A stretch of DNA of 64,000 nucleotides from Asterias amurensis (taxonomy: Eukaryota; Echinodermata; Asteroidea; Forcipulatida; Asteriidae), in the NCBI RefSeq assembly GCF_032118995.1, contig NC_092657.1, positions 11,611,391 to 11,675,390 of the forward strand. The letters are read 5' to 3'. The notes under the pieces were generated by a model, which was not told the origin of the DNA, searched no databases, and worked only from the letters and a program-made list of their open reading frames with translations. The translations under genes and the position numbers were made by a program. Shown in pieces: positions 42,901 to 45,652 of the stretch (its first letter is position 1; every line of letters starts with the position of its first letter).

Positions 42901-44824
42901 CTTGCCTATGACAACAACCATCTGTGGCGCAATATGCTGCTGATCAAACCATGCCGGCAGTGGCGAATCCCTTCTCCTTATGTTAAGTGCACTAAGTTCT
43001 TTACACAACAAACAGGCATGCACAATTCTTGCACGTTTCCGCGGATTTCCGCGTGTACAAAAAAAAAGATCACCGCTAAAAAAAAATCTGCGGTGATGTG
43101 AATCCGCATTTTTACTGTTTACAACCACAAAAATAACCACGCAATCTCAAATACTATGCATCGTGTAACGCATTATCTGGCCTCTGGATGCCCACTGCAC
43201 GCGATCAATTTGAATCCTACTACCATGGGATGGTCAATCTAAAGCCCACAGCAACCATACACACTGTGTGCGGTCATTAATAGCCGTGTGTACGGTCGAA
43301 AAAATCTCAAACAGCGGAATGCTCCGGTGGCAGGCGAGTTGTGTGCTAAACCAAGTTTTCAAACAGCCTTGAAATGAGTCGAAGGCCATGTCTTCGTCTG
43401 GTCCCGCTGTTTTACAATACGTTACACATGTTGTATCATTTGAACTCTAACCTTTGACCATCACATTTCTTATCATCAATCTTCACATAGAAATCTATAT
43501 TTGACCTCTAACCTTTGACCTCTTATGCAGGATCCAGACTATGAAGAAACCATCACCTCTCCCATAGATCTTCACATGATGCAAAACAAATGCTGCAATA
43601 AGCACTACAAGAACCAGCAGTCCTTCCTGGATGATGTCCGTCTCTTGTTGAACAACGCTAAGCAATATTATGAGGTGAGAGAAAAACTAATGGGCATGCC
43701 GTAATAACAAATTGTATTGTGCTGCTTAAAGGGAAGGTACACGTTTGGTAATTACTCAAAACAAATATTAACTTTAAAACTGACTTGGTAACCAGTATTG
43801 GAGAGCTGTTGATAGTATAAAACATTGTGGGAAACAACTCCCTCTGAAGTAACGTAGTCTTTGAGAAAGAGGTAATTTCTCACTAAAATAATAAAAGACT
43901 TCTAGCTAGAAGTCTTTTTATTCCTATCTGAAAGCACACAGATTCGTCCCACAAGGGTGTTTTTTCTTTCATCATTTTCTCCCAACTCCAATGACCAATT
44001 GAGCTCAAATTTTCACAGGTTTGTTATTTTATGCATATGTTAAGATACACCAAGTGAGAAGACTGGTCTTTGACAATTACCAATAGTGTACCTTCCCTTT
44101 AAGCACACAAATCATGGAACTAAATTATGAACTCATTGCAGTACCTACTGCTAAAATATAACATTCAAACCTAATTTTGTTGTGCTAGCTTATTTTTTCG
44201 TGGCTGGAAATGTACCTCGGGGATACAGGACATTAATTTTGGTTTCACCCACATACAAGGATGTGTGTTAGCACTGTATACTCAGGACTCTCCCACAGCT
44301 TTGTGAAATAAAATCACATGTTACTGGGGTGGGATTCGAACCGAGACCTTTGCACTTCTAGAGCAGTGTCATACCAACTAGACCACCAAGGTTGCCTGTA
44401 GCTAGAGGCAGTTAGAATCCTTTATTTTAGCAACGATTCAGTAGATGTTAAATTTGCATCGAAATAATGCATATCAACTTTGGTTTTACCCATACACCGA
44501 TGTGTTAGCACTGTTAAACTCAGTACTTTCCTGAAGCTCTGTGAAAAAAAAATCACAAATTTCCATCTATTTGATTGATTGATTGATTGACTTAATCTAA
44601 AACGTACCCCTTTTCTTTAATCTATCCTCCCACAGAATGACCAGCATGTCTTACTCCAAGCCCAGAAGCTGGAAGATTTCTTTGTCAATCTCCTTAAATG
44701 GAACCTCCCCGATGCCGTTGATGAATGGCAACAAGGCTGTTCTCAATCCAGCGGGGCCAACAACACTAACCAGCGCAGGGATCACAGCTATGGTAAAAGA
44801 ACGCTACGACAGCACAGTCGCTAA
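2853..44824 (+). CDS. BAZ1B: BAZ1B/WSTF ortholog, 29 coding exons, 1625 aa
   Basis: Nuclear chromatin protein; in vertebrates it joins ISWI (SMARCA5) in the WICH remodeler at replication foci and is reported to phosphorylate H2AX on Tyr142. Joined exons give 4878 nt without a break. Seen in order: MPLLGRK start; WAC about residues 20-130; basic S/TPKK region about 300-600; DDT about 722-782; GTDRNHSRYW motif at 1049; PHD1 1301-1345; PHD2 1396-1437; bromodomain about 1490-1595; basic tail. Long stretches match human BAZ1B (1483 aa) much better than BAZ1A, for example MPEGLPNTLFGD and QNLWF. The extra length comes from the basic region and PHD2. Odd: U12-type intron 1, second PHD finger, bromodomain lacking key residues, no sequence like the human region containing Cys338. 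Exon limits come from splice signals, phase and family alignment; no transcript was seen. Confidence 0.96.
2966..4983 (+). other. BAZ1B: intron 1, probable U12-type (minor) intron
   Basis: The 5' splice site reads GTATCCTTT, the exact minor-spliceosome consensus. A TCCTTAAG branch-like sequence (4963-4970) lies 14-15 nt before the terminal AG and there is no strong polypyrimidine tract, as expected for U12 introns. It also holds a foldback near 4745-4875. Confidence 0.8.
4745..4875. repeat. foldback, GGTTCATACTTCCTGC family
   Basis: Ends read CGGTTCATACTTCCTGC and GCAGGAGGTATGAACCGG, facing each other, with a TGCGATACGAATTTTGATGTCAC-like interior. Relatives lie at 45130-45326 and 47050-47637. 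Confidence 0.6.
4984..5159 (+). CDS. BAZ1B: BAZ1B exon 2 (WAC domain)
   Basis: Covers residues 38-96. It contains the WAC signature IWTCQCTG and VVLDLVHH, both close to human BAZ1B IWTCKSTG and LVLEMVHH. Donor GTAAGT; ends in phase 1. Confidence 0.95.
5188..5367. repeat. foldback, AAGGCCCGGTCCCACTGCAG family
   Basis: Inverted ends carry CCCACTGCAGCG and CGCTGCAGTGGG, with AACGATAACGATAAC-type tandem hexamers just inside. A second copy sits in intron 25 at 38968-39141. Confidence 0.7.
5369..5515. repeat. foldback, GGGGCCGATTTCATAAAG family
   Basis: Ends GGGGCCGATTTCA and TGAAATCGGCCCC are reverse complements. It directly abuts the preceding foldback. A degenerate relative covers about 10126-10300. 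Confidence 0.7.
5881..5986 (+). CDS. BAZ1B: BAZ1B exon 3 (end of WAC)
   Basis: Joining gives HHNTCSLESLVDD, matching human HHNTASLEKLVD. Covers residues 97-131. The donor could be read at GTGTAA or GTAAGT; GTAAGT at 5987 is chosen because it keeps the phase with exon 4. Confidence 0.94.
6486..6861. repeat. TTAA-flanked MITE, GGGAAGGTACACG family
   Basis: Ends TTAAAGGGAAGGTACACG and CGTGTACCTTCCCTTTAA form terminal inverted repeats. Interior features are ACTTCTAGCTAGAAGT and GTGAGAAAC-like parts shared with the GGCAGTGGACAC family. It joins the next element through one TTAA. Confidence 0.85.
6858..7220. repeat. TTAA-type MITE, GCCATTGGACACTTTC family
   Basis: Begins TTAAAGCCATTGGACAC, using the same TTAA that ends the previous element. 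The centre holds the CTCGATATATCGAG palindrome. The right end is truncated after the GACAATACTGTTTACCG segment. Confidence 0.8.
7420..7465 (+). CDS. BAZ1B: BAZ1B exon 4
   Basis: A 46-nt exon for residues 132-147, IKGKIVKVTQSSADE, corresponding to human MLKVKIVKI. Ends in phase 0 before GTAAGA. Confidence 0.9.
7787..8010. repeat. GTTGTAGCTAGACCA / GTGGCTAAT element
   Basis: Starts GTGTTGTAGCTAGACCAA and ends near CACCCACCGTGGCTAATACAC. Relatives occur at 58183-58557 and, split by an insertion, at 25345-26292. Confidence 0.6.
8345..8710. repeat. foldback, GGTTTGCGGTAACACCATG family
   Basis: Inverted ends of about 50 bp: TTTGCGGTAACACCATGTG on the left, CATGGTGTTACCGCAAA on the right, each followed inward by CTTGCCAGGTAGAG. 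Further copies at 53685-53965 and 56855-57125; partial at 11940-12165. Confidence 0.8.
8853..9102. repeat. foldback, GGGCCCAATTTCATAGAGC family
   Basis: Ends GGGGCCAATTTCATAGAGC and GCTCTATGAAATTGGGCCC with long AAGCA-rich arms. Another copy at 45409-45652 and an end fragment near 1797-1830. Confidence 0.8.
9146..9168. repeat. poly-G tract
   Basis: A run of more than 20 G. Its true length is uncertain because such runs are error-prone. Confidence 0.8.
9366..9652. repeat. hAT-like MITE, CATAGAGTT...CTAGAGGGCGC family
   Basis: Left end CCATAGAGTTTAATATATAA with CTAGAGGGCGCA just inside; right end GCGCCCTTTAGTTCTTATA and TTCTATGG. A well preserved copy with an 8-bp duplication is at 55600-55893. 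Confidence 0.65.
9855..9930 (+). repeat. SINE 3' tail with (TAA)n
   Basis: AAGCGCATTGG and CACTATATAAAT precede about ten TAA repeats (9899-9929), the same tail layout as the SINEs at 29588 and 40616. Confidence 0.6.
10306..10691. repeat. TTAA-flanked MITE, GGCAGTGGACAC family
   Basis: Full-length copy with ends TTAAAGGCAGTAGACAC and GTCCACTGCCTTTAA. Interior landmarks: GAGAAACGGCTCCCTCTGAAG, the GAGACCTCAGA palindromic centre and ATGACCGATTGAGCTCAAAT. Confidence 0.88.
10875..10970 (+). CDS. BAZ1B: BAZ1B exon 5
   Basis: Residues 148-179, including SPSSDKEN, identical to the human motif. Phase 0 at both ends; donor GTAAGC. Confidence 0.95.
11097..11150. repeat. fragment of GGCAGTGGACAC MITE
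   Basis: Only the first approximately 50 bp of the family are present, starting AGGGCAGTGGACACTATTGG. Confidence 0.7.
11185..11566. repeat. foldback, AAAGGAACACGTTGCC family
   Basis: Nearly the whole element is one inverted repeat: left arm from AAAGGAACACGTTGCCTTGG, right arm to GGCAACGTGTTCCTTTAA, with TGACTCCCATAAATGGCCGA at the centre. Other copies at 18368-18757 and 34830-35235, partial at 48776-48986. Confidence 0.88.
11563..11931. repeat. TTAA-flanked MITE, AGGGTGTATGTAACTTTTG family
   Basis: Starts TTAAAGGGTGTATGTAAC using the TTAA that closes the preceding foldback; ends AAATCCTTTAA. Arms carry GTGCTGTAGTTTTG and CAAAAACTACAGCACC around a CTCATGAGACG centre. Second copy at 37452-37813. 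Confidence 0.85.
12203..12571. repeat. TTAA-type MITE, GGGAAGGTACACG family
   Basis: Left end GGTAAGGTACACGTTTGG has lost the exact TTAAAGG; right end CGTGTACCTTCCCTTTAA is intact. Centre ACTTCTAGCTAGAAGT. Confidence 0.85.
12613..12683 (+). CDS. BAZ1B: BAZ1B exon 6
   Basis: Residues 180-202. HLSDEDKIISAVPGHEI corresponds to human KLQNEDKIISNVPADSL. A second AG 8 bases in (TTGCAG) would break the phase, so the first is used. Confidence 0.93.
12835..12960. repeat. fragment of hAT-like TAGTGCTGGGCGAAT family
   Basis: Reverse-oriented match to the interior of the elements at 23448 and 54611 (TCATTCACAAACGAACAGCG and AACAGCGCCCTCTAGCGG). Confidence 0.55.
13096..13261 (+). CDS. BAZ1B: BAZ1B exon 7
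   Basis: Residues 203-258. LFIRSNAIQTG and SPWVVSEDLFTKFSL match human YFIRHNALRAG and APWVVEDELVKKYSL, ending in the conserved DPYK/SPYK. Confidence 0.96.
13816..14727 (+). CDS. BAZ1B: BAZ1B exon 8 (basic S/TPKK-rich region)
   Basis: The largest exon, 304 codons (259-562). KMKQSTLLDM at 295-304 matches human KMKQMTLLDM. The rest is very rich in Lys, Pro, Ser and Thr, with many TPKK, SPKR and SPRK units like the tails of histone H1, and a short acidic stretch (SSSEEDEVVDVD). No equivalent of the human LWCHVH segment with Cys338 is visible. Likely disordered DNA-binding linker. Confidence 0.95.
14767..15059. repeat. hybrid TTAA MITE
   Basis: The left part (TTAAAGGAACATTAAAGG, ATCCACCATA, TTTGAGATCGAT) belongs to the GGAACATTACAG family, but the right end (CAATAGTATCCAGTGCCTTTAA) belongs to the GGCAGTGGACAC family. 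Confidence 0.7.
15084..15205 (+). CDS. BAZ1B: BAZ1B exon 9
   Basis: Residues 563-602. SLKQVTLFDL repeats the KQSTLLDM motif of exon 8. Ends in phase 2 before GTAAGT. Confidence 0.93.
15269..15674. repeat. Mutator-like foldback with 9-bp target duplication
   Basis: Long inverted arms start TAGCCTTTAGTCAAGGCGCA and end GCGCCTTGACTAAAGGCTA. The flanks 15260-15268 and 15675-15683 are both GGTTATCCC, a 9-bp duplication as made by MULE-type transposases. No coding capacity. Confidence 0.8.
15838..15950. repeat. hairpin, ACTCCCGAGGTGATCCC arms
   Basis: ACTCCCGAGGTGATCCC and GGGATCACCTCGGGAGT face each other around about 65 bp that include GGCTTTGCTCGGG. Confidence 0.65.
16571..16966. repeat. GGCAGTGGACAC MITE with GATATCG insert
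   Basis: Full-length ends TTAAAGGCAGTGGATAC and GTCCAGTGTCTTTAA. At about 16691-16755 the usual interior is replaced by GATATCGAAATCGTG...GATATCGCCCAAGCTTA, the end of the TAAGCTTGGGCGATAT family. Confidence 0.8.
17121..17279 (+). CDS. BAZ1B: BAZ1B exon 10
   Basis: Residues 603-655. NKDLPLYSRLMAKAIRELT corresponds to the human NKDREDKRSALSCVISKTA segment; LKMKLKW ends at the conserved W split with exon 11. Confidence 0.93.
17307..17713 (-). repeat. tRNA-derived SINE
   Basis: On the minus strand the head reads GCCGAGCGGTTAAGAGCACC, then a B-box-like GGTTCAAAACCC, then a body ending 28 bp after the exon 10 donor. The segment GGTGTGAGCTACAATTCTTT is present twice (near 17350 and 17453), so part of the body is duplicated. 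A relative lies at 53130-53421. Confidence 0.75.
18298..19062. repeat. hAT-like element, TAAGCTTGGGCGATAT ends, with nested foldback
   Basis: Ends TAAGCTTGGGCGATAT and TTGCCCAAGCTTA. Flanks CATCAGAC and AATCAGAC match at 7 of 8 positions. The 390-bp AAAGGAACACG foldback (18368-18757) is inserted in it, and the rest is rich in ATCGCGATAT-type palindromes. Confidence 0.75.
18368..18757. repeat. foldback, AAAGGAACACGTTGCC family (nested)
   Basis: Arms TTAAAGGAACACGTTGCC and GGCAACGTGTTCCTTTAA, TTAA on both sides, centre GGGAGTCAAAATTTTGACCC. It interrupts the surrounding TAAGCTTGGGCGATAT element, so it is younger. Confidence 0.88.
19089..19155. repeat. fragment of TAGTGCTGGGCGAAT family
   Basis: GGCCAACTATCCGAAATTAA matches the left subterminal part of the elements at 23448 and 54611. 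Confidence 0.55.
19263..19392 (+). CDS. BAZ1B: BAZ1B exon 11 (charged coiled-coil)
   Basis: Residues 656-699. WKSMTPEERKEVIVQKREE matches human RWASMSEEQRKEYLKKKREE and continues as a Glu/Lys/Arg helix likely to form a coiled coil. Confidence 0.95.
19574..19942. repeat. GGCAGTGGACAC MITE, copy 1 of an inverted pair
   Basis: Complete copy, TTAAAGGCAGTGGACAC to CTACTGTCTTTAA, joined head to head to the next copy through TTTAAA. Confidence 0.88.
19939..20314. repeat. GGCAGTGGACAC MITE, copy 2 (opposite orientation)
   Basis: Complete copy in reverse orientation, sharing TTAA (19939-19942) with copy 1. The pair makes an imperfect palindrome of about 740 bp. Confidence 0.88.
20738..20906 (+). CDS. 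BAZ1B: BAZ1B exon 12 (DDT domain)
   Basis: Residues 700-755. RYEDQDLK and MPEGLPNTLFGDIAMVVEFL are nearly identical to human BAZ1B and are the clearest evidence for BAZ1B over BAZ1A. The DDT domain in ISWI partners contacts the remodeler ATPase. Confidence 0.98.
20993..21387. repeat. GGCAGTGGACAC MITE
   Basis: TGAAGGCAGAGGACACTATT to GTGACCAGGGTCTTTAA, with the standard interior; the left TTAA is mutated. Confidence 0.82.
22075..22178 (+). CDS. BAZ1B: BAZ1B exon 13 (DDT domain)
   Basis: Residues 756-790. FAYLSRVLVILLKTLLQD matches human FLYLNRVLVILLQTLLQD. Confidence 0.97.
22495..22660. repeat. foldback, GGAGGAATATTATCGC arms
   Basis: Arms GGAATGGGAGGAATATTATC and GATAATATTCCTCCCATTC, then AAATTTGGACTGTTCCATTT and its complement, loop GCGAAGCCGAG. 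It lies beside a second foldback (22660-23010, arms AACTGACATATAGATCC and GGATCTGTATGTCAGTT). Confidence 0.75.
22660..23010. repeat. foldback, ATAACTGACATATAGATCC arms
   Basis: The left end near 22664 and right end near 22990 are inverted copies of TAACTGACATATAGATCCTTG with a few mismatches. Confidence 0.6.
23170..23328 (+). CDS. BAZ1B: BAZ1B exon 14
   Basis: Residues 791-843. DYKELSMPLSQIPVNMHTAS corresponds to human DYGELGMKLSEIPLTLHSVS; an acidic, Asn-rich stretch follows. Confidence 0.96.
23448..24080. mobile_element. hAT-like non-autonomous element, 8-bp TSD
   Basis: Ends TAGTGCTGGGCGAATAG and ATTCGCCCAGGCCTA. The flanks 23440-23447 and 24081-24088 are both CTCCTAAG. No transposase frame; interior rich in ATCCGGTTA motifs and a GAGGGCGCTGTTCG block. 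It ends about 60 bp before exon 15. Second copy at 54611-55253. Confidence 0.88.
24143..24300 (+). CDS. BAZ1B: BAZ1B exon 15
   Basis: Residues 844-895. LLETSEFFELEPQGKL and LCHRILASYAVQD match human KLETSEFFELTSEEKL and LCHRILMTYSVQD. Confidence 0.97.
25345..26292. repeat. GTGGGG...GTGGCTACAAC element, interrupted
   Basis: Left part AGTGGTGGGGTCTATACATC and right part CCACCGCCCACAGTGGCTAC belong to the family at 7787 and 58183. A 717-bp hAT-like element splits it at GTTGGGCC. Confidence 0.65.
25428..26144. mobile_element. hAT-like non-autonomous element, TAAGCTTGGGCGATAT ends
   Basis: Terminal repeats TAAGCTTGGGCGATAT and ATATCGCCCAAGCTTA; exact 8-bp duplication GTTGGGCC at 25420-25427 and 26145-26152. 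No long frame inside, so it needs a transposase from elsewhere. Confidence 0.87.
26347..26492 (+). CDS. BAZ1B: BAZ1B exon 16 (coiled-coil)
   Basis: Residues 896-944. Starts WRDKIQTLKEKNEKI, matching human WKERLAVLKEENDKK, and continues as a charged helix. Donor GTACAT is weak but keeps the phase. Confidence 0.92.
26575..26945 (-). repeat. tRNA-derived SINE
   Basis: Minus strand: tRNA-like head at about 26867-26938 (GCCGGGTGGTTAAGAGCATC, B box GGTTCGAATCCC), body with AAGTGCCTGG-like parts, and tail AAATGCGCTATATAAGAATT followed by (TTG/TTA)n. Confidence 0.8.
27175..27270 (-). repeat. tRNA-like SINE head
   Basis: Minus strand GCATGGTTGGCGTGTGCG resembles an A box and CTGGTTCGATTCCTGG is a B box. 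It cannot form a full tRNA cloverleaf by eye. Confidence 0.5.
27773..27974 (+). CDS. BAZ1B: BAZ1B exon 17, tandem acceptor
   Basis: Residues 945-1010 when the second AG is used (exon from 27776). The acceptor is AGCAG, so use of the first AG adds one Ala codon and keeps frame. SLDLASVVKRRRLLAAKTKA corresponds to human EDMISAVKSRRLLAIQAKK. Confidence 0.93.
28414..28480 (+). CDS. BAZ1B: BAZ1B exon 18
   Basis: A 67-nt exon, residues 1011-1033, charged helix ending ENFEKKFE, like human AAAEKAFQEG. Confidence 0.92.
28735..29040. repeat. element with GGCCAGCCCCAAGTGACCC core
   Basis: Shares GAGCCCCTGACAAGAGCTAA, GCCAGCCCCAAGTGACCC and CCCGGGTGAGCCCCTGGAAT with the insert at 41770-42027, so both are copies of one dispersed element. 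Confidence 0.65.
29133..29329 (+). CDS. BAZ1B: BAZ1B exon 19 (WHIM/WSD-type motif)
   Basis: Residues 1034-1098. PIGTDRNHSRYWMF and PGLFIEKGW match human PIGTDRNHNRYWLF and PGLFIEKGW. In ISWI partners this motif is thought to bind the remodeler and linker DNA. Confidence 0.98.
29588..29998 (+). repeat. full-length tRNA-derived SINE
   Basis: Head GTGGCCGAGCGGTTAAGAAC (A box) and GTGGGTTCGAGTCCCC (B box) look like a Leu/Ser-type tRNA. The body has TTGAGCAAGACACTTAACC, common in invertebrate SINEs, then CGCCGTAGCACCTTG and the tail GGATACATGCGCTATATAAG. Several 5'-truncated or reversed relatives occur in the window. Confidence 0.88.
30249..30413 (+). CDS. BAZ1B: BAZ1B exon 20
   Basis: Residues 1099-1153. 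PKVGQNLWF and QGIRESALCVEIKKRFQD match human PKQGQNLWF and QGIRESQLKERLEKRYQD. Confidence 0.97.
30588..30617. repeat. (CAATT)n microsatellite
   Basis: About six copies of the pentamer CAATT, next to the following MITE. Confidence 0.8.
30614..30981. repeat. TTAA MITE, GCCATTGGACACTTTC family
   Basis: Ends TTAAAGCCATTGGACACTTT and AAAATGTCCAATGGCTTTA; centre TTCTCGATATCGAGAA. Also at 6858 and 32972. Confidence 0.85.
31239..31558. repeat. TTAA MITE, GGAACRTTACAG family, touching exon 21
   Basis: TTAAAGGAACGTTACAG to CTGTAATGTTCCTTTAA, with TTAA at both ends. Only 8 nt separate its last base from exon 21, so the acceptor's pyrimidine tract and branch region lie in it. Other copies: 59458-59843 and 41454-42037. 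Confidence 0.87.
31567..31735 (+). CDS. BAZ1B: BAZ1B exon 21
   Basis: Residues 1154-1210. LRNSDGPKELLDSLKEDLQD corresponds to human LKSCDGNQELLNFLRSDLIE; ends KLKDL as in human EKLKDF. Phase 2 in, 0 out. Confidence 0.96.
31816..31920 (+). pseudogene. BAZ1B: decayed copy of exon 21 3' end
   Basis: GGTGGGAGGAACAACTAAAAG...CTCAAGGACTGTG and the following TAATGAATAATTCATGAGA repeat exon 21's last 40 bases and first intronic bases, about 126 bp downstream. The donor GT and frame are eroded, so it is a relic of a tandem duplication. Confidence 0.75.
31919..33965. repeat. about 2-kb composite with GGACCAGT...AACTGGTC motifs
   Basis: Starts CAGGGGCAGGGTTCGACC and closes near AGTTAAGGGCAACCCCTG, with scattered GGACCAG/CTGGTCC units at both ends. 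The interior is AT-rich and holds a nested TTAA MITE (32972-33340). No convincing coding frame. Confidence 0.45.
32972..33340. repeat. TTAA MITE, GCCATTGGACACTTTC family (nested)
   Basis: TTAAAGCCATTGGACCCTTT to AAAGGGTCCAATGA, reverse interior relative to the copy at 30614; centre TTCTCGTTAACGAGAA. Confidence 0.82.
34385..34431. repeat. end fragment of GGCAGTGGACAC MITE
   Basis: AATAATTATTTTGAGTAATT followed by ACCAATGGTGTCCACTGCCTTTAA; only the right end remains. Confidence 0.7.
34593..34725 (+). CDS. BAZ1B: BAZ1B exon 22
   Basis: Residues 1211-1254. KFLQGIMAPPKPKPK matches human KFLQGFMAPKQKRRK; an acidic tail follows. Donor GTAGGG. Confidence 0.95.
34830..35235. repeat. foldback, AAAGGAACACGTTGCC family
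   Basis: AAAGGAACATGTTGCCTTGG and the complementary end ACATGTTCCTT; divergent copy with ATGGCCGACCGTGTT arms. Confidence 0.82.
36804..37078 (+). CDS. BAZ1B: BAZ1B exon 23 (PHD finger 1)
   Basis: Residues 1255-1346. MSRLHLLLSVCEACVRWE precedes a complete C4HC3 finger: C1301, C1304, C1316, C1319, H1324, C1327, C1342, C1345. FHLFCLRPAL is identical to human BAZ1B. PHD fingers of this type read histone H3 tails. Confidence 0.98.
37452..37813. repeat. TTAA MITE, AGGGACTATGTAAC family
   Basis: TTAAAGGGACTATGTAAC to CCCAAATCCTTTAA; arms with CTGAGGTGCTGTAGTTTTG. Matches 11563-11931 over its whole length. Confidence 0.87.
37892..37960 (+). CDS. BAZ1B: BAZ1B exon 24
   Basis: A 69-nt exon, residues 1347-1369, beginning PSTRRIARNRSYKGMDESDE; equivalent to human PATARRNSRGRNYTEESASE right after PHD1. 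Phase 0 at both ends. Confidence 0.93.
38065..38146. repeat. short tandem repeat, CAGTCAAGCAATAACATTC unit
   Basis: About four copies of an 18-19-bp unit in intron 24. The copies are contiguous without spacers, which excludes a CRISPR-like layout. Confidence 0.85.
38391..38569 (+). CDS. BAZ1B: BAZ1B exon 25 (PHD finger 2, first part)
   Basis: Residues 1370-1428. After an acidic Ser/Asp/Glu stretch come C1396, C1399, C1408, C1411, H1416, C1419, i.e. six of the eight ligands of a second PHD finger (VCEVCHEGGELAMC). Human BAZ1B has no finger here. Confidence 0.95.
38853..38933 (+). pseudogene. BAZ1B: partial copy 1 of exon 25 (possible in-frame cassette)
   Basis: From 38861 the sequence repeats the end of exon 25, giving MAMCAWCPAAFHKDC and HEPPMRNFP, followed by GTCAGT. 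With the AG at 38851 it would be an 81-nt exon, phase 2 at both ends and without a stop, so it could be included in frame. No transcript evidence. Confidence 0.6.
38968..39141. repeat. foldback, AAGGCCCGGTCCCACTGCAG family
   Basis: GGCCGAGTCACACTGCAGCG with AACGATAACGATAACG at the left and GTGTGACCGGGCCTTA at the right. Sits directly after the first exon 25 copy. Confidence 0.72.
39251..39291 (+). pseudogene. BAZ1B: partial copy 2 of exon 25
   Basis: Repeats only the last 41 bases of exon 25 (YKDCREPPMRNFQR) and then the exon's own intronic sequence, including TGCCTCTAGTTATCGCGCAA. The donor is changed to GTTACT. A relic. Confidence 0.7.
39418..39476 (+). pseudogene. BAZ1B: partial copy 3 of exon 25
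   Basis: Gives CPAAYHKDCHEPPMRKFLR followed by GTGAGA, a good donor. A possible internal acceptor is TGTCCTGCAG at 39421-39430. Frame is open over the copied part. Confidence 0.7.
40616..40860 (+). repeat. 5'-truncated SINE
   Basis: Begins at TGTGTAACGCACAGAAAAGA and matches the 3' 60 percent of the SINE at 29588, through TACGTGTACTATATAAGACT. It ends about 45 bp before exon 26. Confidence 0.85.
40905..41085 (+). CDS. BAZ1B: BAZ1B exon 26 (PHD finger 2 end, basic linker)
   Basis: Residues 1429-1489. RGRWVCTPC supplies the last two ligands, C1434 and C1437. A Lys/Arg-rich linker (KRKKQKAKKRRLEEARLAKK) follows and could serve as a nuclear localisation signal. Confidence 0.96.
41107..41453. 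repeat. GGCAGTGGACAC MITE, reversed, left end lost
   Basis: Family interior in reverse (CACTTGGTGTATCTCAACAT, GGAGCCGTTTCTCACAATG) to TAATTATTTTGAGTAA, where it is fused to a GGAACATTACAC element instead of its own end. Confidence 0.75.
41454..42037. repeat. GGAACRTTACAG MITE with nested insert
   Basis: AAAGGAACATTACACAACTG at the left and CTGTAATGTTCCTTTGAG at the right. Between about 41770 and 42027 lies an insert with CCCTGGGTCTACCC and GGGTCGACCCAGGG ends, related to 28735-29040. Confidence 0.7.
42323..42400 (+). CDS. BAZ1B: BAZ1B exon 27 (bromodomain start)
   Basis: Residues 1490-1515, IAEDIISKMLRYRDSGPFR. It aligns with human CEEILHKIVKYRFSWPFR. The W of the WPF shelf is G1505 here. 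Confidence 0.94.
43531..43674 (+). CDS. BAZ1B: BAZ1B exon 28 (bromodomain core)
   Basis: Residues 1516-1563. DPDYEETITSPIDLHMMQNK aligns with human AEDYYDVITHPMDFQTVQNK and FLDDVRLLLNNAKQYYE with FLTDMKQVFTNAEVYNC. The acetyl-lysine-binding Asn is Tyr1562 here. Confidence 0.96.
43726..44102. repeat. TTAA MITE, GGGAAGGTACACG family
   Basis: TTAAAGGGAAGGTACACG to GTGTACCTTCCCTTTAA, complete. The right subterminal part (CAATAGTGTACC) mixes both families' sequence. Confidence 0.87.
44333..44402 (-). repeat. tRNA-like SINE head
   Basis: Minus strand GGTGGTCTAGTTGGTATG (A box) and CTCGGTTCGAATCCCACCCC (B box). The adjoining AACTGCCTCTAGCTAC also appears in the repeated units of intron 25. Confidence 0.6.
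44636..44824 (+). CDS. BAZ1B: BAZ1B exon 29 (last coding exon, stop TAA)
   Basis: Residues 1564-1625 and stop at 44822-44824. NDQHVLLQAQKLEDFFVNLL completes the last bromodomain helix, matching human CRGSHVLSCMVKTEQCLVAL. A short basic tail (GKRTLRQHSR) ends the protein as in human. Confidence 0.95.
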   Translation, partial: NDQHVLLQAQKLEDFFVNLLKWNLPDAVDEWQQGCSQSSGANNTNQRRDHSYGKRTLRQHSR

Positions 44825-45129
44825 CGATGGCAAAAAGATGCAGCTTTTAAAATGTTTGTGAAAGTTGGCAGCTCAGTTCATTTGAGCGGTAAAATGTATA
44901 CCGAAAAAAGGTTGGGGTTTGGGGAAAAGTCTGAAAAGGAAGAACACACTACTTCAGCTTCAGCCCAAACTTGCTTGGTGTGTGTAATAGGAAGTATTAC
45001 TATAACAAAGTATTACTATTTAACAAGGATTCTCGTCGATGCACCCATGTGTAATTCCCTTAAAAGTGGTCTGCTTGCCAAATATCATTTAAATCTCCAA
45101 GCCCCACTTTCATGGCTTTTCCTGCCTAA

Positions 45130-45326
45130 AGCCCGATTCATACACATGTACTTCCTGCGAATGCGAATGCGAATGCGATACGAATGTTGACGTCACAAAT
45201 TCGCAACGAAAAGTTCGCAGAGGAGTTCAACTCACTTGCGAATATCGCTGCAAAAGGAGGGTTGTGACGTCAAATTCACGTCAAAATCGCTTCGCATTCG
45301 CATTCGCAGGAAGTATGAACCAGGCT
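45130..45326. repeat. foldback, GATTCATAC..TTCCTGCGAATGCG family
   Basis: AAGCCCGATTCATAC at the left and GTATGAACCAGGCTTT at the right, both next to GCGAATGCGAATGCG-type repeats. Confidence 0.75.
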
Positions 45327-45408
45327 TTACACAGATTAATCGGCTTACCTAAGGTGGAAACTCCATGCTTATTTCAAGCATATAGCAAGGAATGTTTGCT
45401 TCTGCCAG

Positions 45409-45652
45409 GGCCCAATTTCATAGAGCTGCTAGGCAAACAAATTCGCTTAGCATGAAATTTCTTCCTTGATAAAAACAGGGTTACCAACAAAGTTTCCACG
45501 TGATTTTAAGGATGAGCAAACAACAGCTTCAAAAACAGTAACGAGCAATATGCAACAAATGGAAAATTGGTTGGTAATCCTGTTTTTATCAAGAAAGAAA
45601 TTTCATGCTAAGCAAATTTGTGTGCTTAGCAGCTCTATGAAATTGGGCCCTG
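45409..45652. repeat. foldback, GGGCCCAATTTCATAGAGC family
   Basis: GGGCCCAATTTCATAGAGCT and AGCTCTATGAAATTGGGCCC are perfect complements; long arms include TTGATAAAAACAGGGTTACC. Confidence 0.85.

Noticed and set aside
2853..44824. Assignment of the large gene to BAZ1A/ACF1
   Set aside because: DDT, WHIM and PHD1 segments match BAZ1B far more closely (MPEGLPNTLFGD, GTDRNHSRYW, FHLFCLRPAL); only the two-PHD layout recalls Acf1.
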